Both the position numbers and the translations under genes were made by a program. Positions 1 to 5,341 of a DNA stretch of 7,249 bases are shown here, piece after piece. Below the pieces are notes generated by a model, which did not search any database, had not been told where the DNA came from, and was given only the letters and a program-made list of their open reading frames with translations. Positions within the stretch are counted from its first letter, which is position 1. Every line of letters begins with the position of its first letter. This DNA is from UBA7398 sp964597305 (GTDB taxonomy: Bacteria; Actinomycetota; Actinomycetes; Nanopelagicales; Nanopelagicaceae): contig CAZQWU010000049.1 in NCBI GenBank assembly GCA_964597305.1, forward strand, positions 1 through 7,249. The letters run 5' to 3'.

Positions 1-137
1 GAAAAAATCGAGGGTAGTGAAAGGAAGAGCCCATGCATTACTATTCCCGTTCACGGCCTGATTTGAGACTCCGCTTGCTTCACTACGAAAAAGTGGCGCC
101 GCCAGTCGGGGTCTAACTTAAAAAGGAGACAATAGAT
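1..137 (+). promoter_or_regulatory. 5' leader of the importer operon, with strong RBS
   Basis: No convincing coding sequence ends or begins here. The clear element is the Shine-Dalgarno AAGGAG at 123-128, nine bases before the ATG at 138, which fixes the start of the binding protein. I find no confident sigma-70 pair: TACTAT at 39-44 has no matching -35, and TAACTT at 114-119 lies too close to the RBS to give a normal leader. An 8-bp perfect inverted repeat (GTAGTGAA at 14-21, TTCACTAC at 79-86) could close a leader fold or mark an operator. The promoter may lie upstream of the window. Confidence 0.45.
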
Positions 138-2012
138 ATGAAAGCAAAACTGACACGTCGCACGTTGGTTGCTTTGGCATCCACTGCGTTAGTTGTCGCT
201 GGCCTTGCTACGGGGTTTGCCCCAGTGCAAGCAGCCACAAAGTCAACCGTCACGCTGTTATCAACAGCAGATATCACTTCGCTCAACTCTGGAACAAGTG
301 ACGGAAACACTTCCTATAACGCAGTAGTCGGTTCTCTAACTGGAATGGGTTTTAGTTACTACGACTCCGATGCGAAACTCGTCATGAACACCAATTTCGG
401 ATCAATGAAAATTGTGAAGAAAGCGGAAAAAGACTTCCAGATTCAATACACGGTGAAGAAAGGTCAAGTCTGGTCAGATGGCACACCAATTGATGCGGTT
501 GATCTATTGCTCAGCCATGTCGTTGCGGCTGATAAGTATTCTAAAGAAGCCGGTCTTGGTGATCCTGCAGATTCAAACGTGAAACCAGCTTTCGATAGCG
601 TTAGTTATGGAAGCACATATGGAACTCACGTAGTCGGATTGCCAAAACTCAGTGCTGACAAGATGAGCTTGACTGTTTCATTTGATAAGCCACTTCCAGA
701 TTGGGAATTGCTTGCACCTGGTCCAACTCCTGTGCACACTCTCGAACTGATGGCAGATGGCAAGACAAGTCTTCAATCTGTTGCTGCTAACAATGCTGCT
801 AAGGCTAAATTCTTGAAGGATTTCACGAGCAAGAACACTGCTCGCCTCAAGGCAATTGGCAAAATTTGGAGCACAGGTTATGACGTAACCAAGGTTGATG
901 ATTCAACTAATCCACTCCTCTTGGTAAGCAATGGTGGCTTTATTGTCTCCAAGTTCACCTTTGGCGATGCAATGACTTTGGTTCGTAATCCAAAGTATTC
1001 CTCAGGCCCAGCAATGGCGACGAAGAATCCTATTAAGACTGTTGTAATTAAAATCATCAAAGACAATACAGCTGCAGTACAAGCGCTTAGAAATGGTGAT
1101 ATTGACGTTTATTACAACACCCTTCCGACTGCGAACGATCGTCTCGCGCTAGAAGCGTTGCCAAACGTAACAACCACAACACGAGTGGGCGGAAACTATT
1201 CTCACCTCGATCTACGCGTTGACTCCGCTGCAGGTGAAACCGATAGTTATACCGGTCCATTTGCCGGAAATGGTGCACGTGCGAAAGACCTTCGCCACGC
1301 CTTTTTGCTAGCGTTACCACGTCAACAAATGGTCGAAACTCTGATTAAGCCAGTCAAGGCAGATGCCACAACACTGGATACTCAGTTCGCATTCCAGGGA
1401 AGCTCTGAATACAAGACCATCACAAGTGGTTCCGGAGTTAGCGAATACACCACTGGTACTCAGGCAGATCGCACAGCAAAAGCATTAGCAATCGTCAAGA
1501 AGTACTACCCCACTGCTTCTGAGGCTACTCCTGCAGTAAAAATCAAATTCGTTCACGCAAATACAACGTTGCGTAATGCACTTGCGAAATTGGTTGCTGC
1601 TGAAGTAAAGAAGGCTGGCTTTGATGTGGAAGACATTGCAAGCCCAGATCTCTTTGGAACCAAAGCAAACAAGAACGCGGCCTACGATGTCACGATGTAC
1701 GGCTTTGGTTTGAACTCCATCAGCCAATCCAACTCAACAGAAATCTACAAATCTGACGGAGGAAACAACGTCTGGGGTTGGAATGATTCTGCGTTAGATG
1801 TTATTTTGAAGAGCCTTCAAGGTGACATTTTGACTCCGGCAGAAGTAACAGCAAAGCGCGCTGCTGCTGACAAGATCATCATCAGCAACTATTGGGGACT
1901 TCCGTTGTATGCCAATCCAACGATTGCTGCGTTCAACAAGGAACTCAAGGGAATCGATCCAGCACCACTTGGTGCGAATATCACTTGGAACTTCTTCAAG
2001 TGGTCGTACTAA
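138..2012 (+). CDS. ABC importer substrate-binding protein, family 5 (SBP_bac_5, DppA/OppA-like)
   Basis: Extracellular solute receptor that delivers its ligand to the permeases encoded downstream. The 624-residue product begins with a secretion signal: a basic n-region containing TRRTLV (residues 6-11), a hydrophobic stretch to about residue 28, and a probable signal peptidase I site after VQA (residue 32). The mature part carries the SBP_bac_5 hallmark around residues 104-123, with YTVKKGQVWSDGTPIDAVD resembling the family's 'L+.gv.fsDGtP.tA.D' segment. A second family-like region is the NPKY...VIKIIKDNTAAVQALRNGDIDVY stretch at about 284-327. It is somewhat longer than the usual 500-560 residues. 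There is no cysteine anywhere, so it cannot be a lipoprotein, which is unusual for a Gram-positive-type binding protein. The ATG at 138 follows a good RBS. The ligand is probably a peptide, but family 5 also includes nickel, opine and sugar binders, and nothing here decides. Confidence 0.93.
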   Translation: MKAKLTRRTLVALASTALVVAGLATGFAPVQAATKSTVTLLSTADITSLNSGTSDGNTSYNAVVGSLTGMGFSYYDSDAKLVMNTNFGSMKIVKKAEKDFQIQYTVKKGQVWSDGTPIDAVDLLLSHVVAADKYSKEAGLGDPADSNVKPAFDSVSYGSTYGTHVVGLPKLSADKMSLTVSFDKPLPDWELLAPGPTPVHTLELMADGKTSLQSVAANNAAKAKFLKDFTSKNTARLKAIGKIWSTGYDVTKVDDSTNPLLLVSNGGFIVSKFTFGDAMTLVRNPKYSSGPAMATKNPIKTVVIKIIKDNTAAVQALRNGDIDVYYNTLPTANDRLALEALPNVTTTTRVGGNYSHLDLRVDSAAGETDSYTGPFAGNGARAKDLRHAFLLALPRQQMVETLIKPVKADATTLDTQFAFQGSSEYKTITSGSGVSEYTTGTQADRTAKALAIVKKYYPTASEATPAVKIKFVHANTTLRNALAKLVAAEVKKAGFDVEDIASPDLFGTKANKNAAYDVTMYGFGLNSISQSNSTEIYKSDGGNNVWGWNDSALDVILKSLQGDILTPAEVTAKRAAADKIIISNYWGLPLYANPTIAAFNKELKGIDPAPLGANITWNFFKWSY

Positions 2013-2038
2013 TCAATAAATCGATTCAGTAGAAATAC

Positions 2039-2074
2039 TGAAACTGGGATGCCGTGATGGGCATCCCAGTTTCA
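2039..2074 (+). terminator. Strong hairpin after the binding-protein gene (terminator or attenuator / 3' stabiliser)
   Basis: A perfect 15-bp stem pairs 2039-2053 with 2060-2074 around a 6-base loop (GTGATG), starting 26 bases after the stop codon. The following run is only moderately T-rich (TTTCC), so termination may be partial. In many importer operons such a hairpin between the binding protein and the permeases keeps the binding protein in excess; that role is inferred here. A smaller stem, CAGTA-GAAA-TACTG at 2027-2040, lies directly upstream and shares bases 2039-2040 with the large stem, so the two cannot both form completely. Confidence 0.75.
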
Positions 2075-2112
2075 TTTCCAGTGTTAGGCTTAATGAGTTA
2101 TTCAAAGTGAAT

Positions 2113-2121
2113 TGCTAGATT
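2113..2121 (+). promoter_or_regulatory. Possible extended -10 (TGC-TAGATT) for the permease genes
   Basis: TGC followed by TAGATT resembles an extended -10 element (TGn plus 4 of 6 matches to TATAAT). It lies beyond the hairpin and about 60 bases before the permease start. No good -35 hexamer is seen 16-18 bases upstream. If active, it would start transcription near 2128 and give a leader containing the mini-ORF at 2153. This is weak; read-through from the upstream gene is an equally good explanation. Confidence 0.2.
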
Positions 2122-2152
2122 TCAAACGCGAATTGAAGTGGCAGGAGTCGGC

Positions 2153-2188
2153 ATGGAAGGTCAAGTGGACAAGGTGAGACTTTGTTAG
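2153..2188 (+). CDS. Possible 11-codon leader peptide overlapping the permease start
   Basis: An ATG at 2153 follows GGAG (2144-2147) at a five-base spacing, a better initiation signal than the TTG of the permease gene. It reads MEGQVDKVRLC and stops at TAG 2186-2188, a few bases inside the permease reading frame. The layout would permit translational coupling, in which ribosomes finishing the mini-ORF restart at TTG 2182. It could also be chance, or a remnant of an older in-frame start for the permease. No family can be assigned to so short a peptide. Confidence 0.25.
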   Translation: MEGQVDKVRLC

Positions 2189-3729
2189 CGTACGTCTCTC
2201 GGCGCCTTGGCATGATGCTCATTATTGTTTTTGGCGCAAGTTTTTTGGCGTACAACTTAGAAGCTTACTCGTCCAACCCACTAGCAGCTTTTGGCGAAAG
2301 TACTGCGCTCAATAAAAATTATTTAATTGCGAAAACGATCAGAGATTTGCGTCTCGATGTTCCACCGCCAATTCGATATTTCACATGGCTTCGGGGAATC
2401 CTTGCGGGGCTTTGGGGACATCTCGATATGGGGCTCTCTCGTTCAAATATTCCAGTGAGCGAATTACTTAAGAGCGCAATTCCTATCACCATTAAGCTTG
2501 TTATCACTGCTACATTTCTAGCTATCATCCTGGGCATCACAGTAGGAATGATCACCGCAATCCGTCAGTACAGTCGTTTCGACTATGTGATGACTTTCAT
2601 ATCTTTTCTTCTTTTTTCTCTTCCAATCTTTTGGGTAGCTGTTCTGCTCAAAGAGTTCATGGCAATCCGTTTCAATGACTTTCTTGCAAATCCAAAGATT
2701 CCACCAACAGTTATTGTTGTTGGTGCACTGATTTTTGGTTTGATCGTTGCAGGTTTTGTTGGTGGTAAACGCGCTGCATTTTTCTCAATTTTTGCCAGCG
2801 CCTCGATTTTTGCTGCCGTGTTATTACTCTTTTTAAGTGCAACGAAATGGTTTATTGATCCATCGCTTGGTATTTTCGGTGTCTTATTCCTTGCCCTCTG
2901 TAGCGCGGCTATTGTTATTCAGCTTATTTCGGGATTAGACAATAAAAAAGGTGTGATTGCTGGGTTCGGAACAGCTATGTCAATGGCAGTGCTTTATTTC
3001 CCCTTGCAACTGCTCATGTCGGCATCCGCATCAATTCTTAATGTTGTGGGAATTTTTGTAATTAATATCTTTGTGGGGATGGTAATAGGCTATTTCGTAA
3101 GCCCCATTGATCGACGCATGTATGTCCGCATTGGATTATTTACTGCGCTGCTTTCAACATTCCCCATTATTGTTGATCGTTTTATGCGAGAATTTTCGGA
3201 GTATATGAATTCAGATGCTGTAGGTGGTCGCCCAGTTCCTACGCTGAGTCAGGCAAACAATTTGCTTACCCCGGAACAGCTCGCCAATTTTTGGATCTCT
3301 GGTTTAGATACCGCAGTTCACCTCATTCTTCCTACGATTGCACTCACATTGATTTCATTTGCTGGCTATGTTCGATTCTCTCGCGGAAGTTTGCTCGAGG
3401 TGCTCAATATGGATTACATCCGCACTGCACGCGCAAAGGGATTAAGTGAACGAACGGTCATTGTTCGTCATGGAATGCGAAATGCCATGCTTCCGCTCAC
3501 GACCATTCTTGTTAATGATTTTGCAGGCATTGTTGGTGGTGCAATTATCACTGAAGGAGTTTTTGCTTGGAAAGGCATGGGGCAACTCTTTAATGAAGCC
3601 ATTAGAAACTACGATCTCAATCTCTTCATGGGCGTTTTCATTATTACTGCAACACTTACAGTTCTGGCGAACTTCATTTCCGACTTACTCTATGGCGTCG
3701 TCGATCCAAGAATTCGAATTAGGAAGTAG
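2182..3729 (+). CDS. ABC importer permease, DppB/OppB type, with extra membrane block
   Basis: One half of the membrane channel of the importer. The N-terminus (MLAYVSRRLGMMLIIVFGAS) is typical of DppB-type permeases and supports the TTG start at 2182; no in-frame ATG or GTG lies between it and the upstream stop at 2134, and AAGGTG (2171-2176) can serve as RBS. The core is recognised by the segment FDYVMTFISFLLFSLPIFW (133-151), HLILPTIAL (380-388), and the cytoplasmic EAA-type coupling loop DYIRTARAKGLSERTV...RNAMLP (411-438). It ends with the family's DLLYGVVDPRIRIRK. At 515 residues it far exceeds the usual 300-340. The surplus lies between about 172 and 370 and holds roughly six additional hydrophobic segments (near 175-194, 198-220, 229-250, 257-279, 285-307, 314-334). 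An even number would keep the topology of the flanking core. It forms a pair with the next gene, 6 bp away. Confidence 0.93.
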   Translation: MLAYVSRRLGMMLIIVFGASFLAYNLEAYSSNPLAAFGESTALNKNYLIAKTIRDLRLDVPPPIRYFTWLRGILAGLWGHLDMGLSRSNIPVSELLKSAIPITIKLVITATFLAIILGITVGMITAIRQYSRFDYVMTFISFLLFSLPIFWVAVLLKEFMAIRFNDFLANPKIPPTVIVVGALIFGLIVAGFVGGKRAAFFSIFASASIFAAVLLLFLSATKWFIDPSLGIFGVLFLALCSAAIVIQLISGLDNKKGVIAGFGTAMSMAVLYFPLQLLMSASASILNVVGIFVINIFVGMVIGYFVSPIDRRMYVRIGLFTALLSTFPIIVDRFMREFSEYMNSDAVGGRPVPTLSQANNLLTPEQLANFWISGLDTAVHLILPTIALTLISFAGYVRFSRGSLLEVLNMDYIRTARAKGLSERTVIVRHGMRNAMLPLTTILVNDFAGIVGGAIITEGVFAWKGMGQLFNEAIRNYDLNLFMGVFIITATLTVLANFISDLLYGVVDPRIRIRK

Positions 3730-3735
3730 TGACCT

Positions 3736-4824
3736 ATGAGCGATAAAAATATCAACGCAGGCATGGCTGTTGAAAAAGATGAAAATGAAATTGCAAACCG
3801 TGAAACGATCGGTCGTAGTCAACGAGAAATCATTCTTCGTCGATTCGTTAAACATAAGGCTGCGATGGGCTCACTCTTCGCGTTAGCTTTTATTATTTTG
3901 TTCGTTCTCACCGCAGGGGGAATTAGTTTCGGTCCTAAGAATTTTAACGTCAAAATTCATGGTTGGTGGCCTTATTCAATTACTGCAATTGATCCAGAGG
4001 GTGCAATCGCCAGTTCGTGCAAGGGTGGCGTAACGGGATGTCCAACATTAGATTTTGCTCCTTCATTTTTAGATGGCGACGGAATTCAAATTGGGAAACA
4101 TCCCTTTGGTACCGACATCATTGGTACTGATTATTTTGCGCTTGTGATGCGTGGGGCTCAACAATCACTACTTGTCATGTTTATCGTTGGTTTTATTGGC
4201 GTCACCTTGGGAACGATTATTGGCGCTATTGCAGGGTACTTCGGAGGAATGGTTGATGCAGTACTTATGCGACTAACCGATATGTTTCTCGTTACACCGA
4301 CGATTATTATCGGTGCCGTTATCGGCTTTCGATTTGGTAATTTTGGCGTTGTTCCACTCGCATTATTACTTGGGTTCTTTTCCTGGATGGGGCTTGCTCG
4401 ATTTGTTCGATCAGAATTTTTAACCTTGCGCGAACGAGAATTTGTTGATGCCGCTCGAGTTGCTGGCGCCTCCGATCGACGAATCATTTTTAAACATATT
4501 CTTCCCAACGCAATCGGCGTAATAATTGTCGCTGGAACACTACTTCTTTCTGGCGCAATCCTTGCCGAAACTGCTCTGAGCTACCTTGGATTTGGTGTGC
4601 GACCACCTGATGTCTCACTTGGCTTACTCATTAGCCAATATCAAGATACATTCAGCATCAGCCCATGGCTTTTCTGGTGGCCAGGCGCACTTATTGTTTC
4701 CATTGCACTATGCGTGAATTTTATCGGCGATGGTCTTCGTGATGCATTTGATCCACGGCAGCGTCGTCATATCTCTCTTAAAGATCGCATGCGCGCAAAA
4801 GAATCTAACGGAAAGCGTGGCTAG
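3736..4824 (+). CDS. ABC importer permease, DppC/OppC type
   Basis: Second half of the membrane channel. After a roughly 30-residue polar N-terminus come the first membrane segment (about 44-62, OppC_N-like), a long extracytoplasmic loop, then HPFGTDIIGTDYF (122-134), the family's 'HpfGTD.lGrD' signature. Further helices follow, then the EAA coupling loop EFVDAARVAGASDRRIIFKHILPN (235-258). AETALSYLGFG...PPDVSLG (278-296) and NFIGDGLRDAFDPRQRR (328-344) are typical C-terminal motifs. The length of 362 is a little above average because of the loop at 62-120, which contains two cysteines (95 and 102) that could form a disulfide outside the cell. The ATG at 3736 is served by AGGAAG (3721-3726) inside the last codons of the upstream permease gene, implying tight co-expression. 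Its TAG stop at 4822-4824 interlocks with the stop of the opposite-strand gene. Confidence 0.95.
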   Translation: MSDKNINAGMAVEKDENEIANRETIGRSQREIILRRFVKHKAAMGSLFALAFIILFVLTAGGISFGPKNFNVKIHGWWPYSITAIDPEGAIASSCKGGVTGCPTLDFAPSFLDGDGIQIGKHPFGTDIIGTDYFALVMRGAQQSLLVMFIVGFIGVTLGTIIGAIAGYFGGMVDAVLMRLTDMFLVTPTIIIGAVIGFRFGNFGVVPLALLLGFFSWMGLARFVRSEFLTLREREFVDAARVAGASDRRIIFKHILPNAIGVIIVAGTLLLSGAILAETALSYLGFGVRPPDVSLGLLISQYQDTFSISPWLFWWPGALIVSIALCVNFIGDGLRDAFDPRQRRHISLKDRMRAKESNGKRG

Positions 4825-5315
4825 TGGAGTCTTTTTATTCGCTCTCGAATCATGTAAGCGGCTTGACCGCTTGCACTGATAAGACTTGCACTCATCGTCT
4901 CAGTGTCATTCGAAACTTCGCGCGAAAGTGGTATGCGGCTGCTATTCCAGCCAAAAGTTTTATCTGCAATCCATCGTCTTTTACCAGTCGCAGGGGCTAC
5001 CCACACTTGAGTTCTGCCTCCCCGATGGACGATAGTCAGAGCCCACTTTGTTTCAAGGCTAATTACGTCACGGTAGTCAATCGATTCCTTACTCAGTGGA
5101 TTAATCACTTCGATGACACTTTCGTGAAGGACAAGTTTTGGCCGTACCCACAGCAGATAAGTGAGATAGCCCAATACAACACTCACAATAATTTCAATGA
5201 CAGTATGAGCGCCTCGTTTTTCTACTGCAAGAGAGTTGATGAGAAAGAGCGCAATCAAAGCGAGCGCAAAACCAGCCCACAAGAAATTACTTCGAGGTCT
5301 AAACGTTTCAGCCAT
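4821..5315 (-). CDS. Two-helix membrane protein with bacterial PH domain (bPH_6 / CFP-6-like)
   Basis: A 164-residue protein encoded opposite to, and inside, the importer operon. Two hydrophobic helices (about 11-31 and 38-57) form a hairpin joined by a short charged turn. A soluble domain follows, with the pattern RPKLVLHESVIEVINPL...IDYRDVISLE...LTIVHRGGRTQVWVAP (58-108). This fits the actinobacterial bPH_6 family, named after mycobacterial low-molecular-weight antigen 6 (CFP-6). A polar C-terminal tail follows (about 117-164). Members are widespread in Actinobacteria, but their function is not well established, so none is assigned. The strand was chosen because this translation has coherent domain structure, whereas the opposite reading (4824-5345) does not. 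The ATG at 5313-5315 has no visible Shine-Dalgarno; a GATAAT placed six bases upstream suggests a leaderless transcript. Nothing ties it functionally to peptide import other than position. Confidence 0.85.
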   Translation of the reverse strand: MAETFRPRSNFLWAGFALALIALFLINSLAVEKRGAHTVIEIIVSVVLGYLTYLLWVRPKLVLHESVIEVINPLSKESIDYRDVISLETKWALTIVHRGGRTQVWVAPATGKRRWIADKTFGWNSSRIPLSREVSNDTETMSASLISASGQAAYMIRERIKRLH

Positions 5316-5321
5316 TCGTTA

Positions 5322-5330
5322 ATTATCGCA
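5322..5330 (-). promoter_or_regulatory. Extended -10 for the PH-domain gene, likely leaderless transcript
   Basis: On the minus strand, TGC (5330-5328) followed by GATAAT (5327-5322) forms an extended -10 element with 5 of 6 matches to TATAAT. It ends six bases before the ATG at 5315, so transcription would begin at or next to the start codon, as is common in Actinobacteria. This also explains the missing RBS. No good -35 is visible. The element abuts the Shine-Dalgarno of the divergent ATPase gene (5329-5334). Confidence 0.5.
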
Positions 5331-5341
5331 GGAGATGCCGT

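Noticed and set aside
94..104. TGGC-GCC-GCCA palindrome in the leader as an operator or terminator
   Set aside because: Only a 4-bp stem with a 3-base loop; too small to support a regulatory claim.
878..1727. Several minus-strand frames of 60-80 codons within the binding-protein gene
   Set aside because: They lie entirely inside a well-supported gene, have no initiation signals and no coherent domains.
3446..3739. Plus-strand 97-codon frame overlapping the end of the DppB-type permease
   Set aside because: It lies out of frame over the conserved C-terminal motifs of the permease and its translation shows no recognisable pattern.
4158..4508. Minus-strand 116-codon frame opposite the DppC-type permease
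   Set aside because: The translation is basic, Ser/Ile-rich and without family features; it is a shadow of the strongly conserved permease core.
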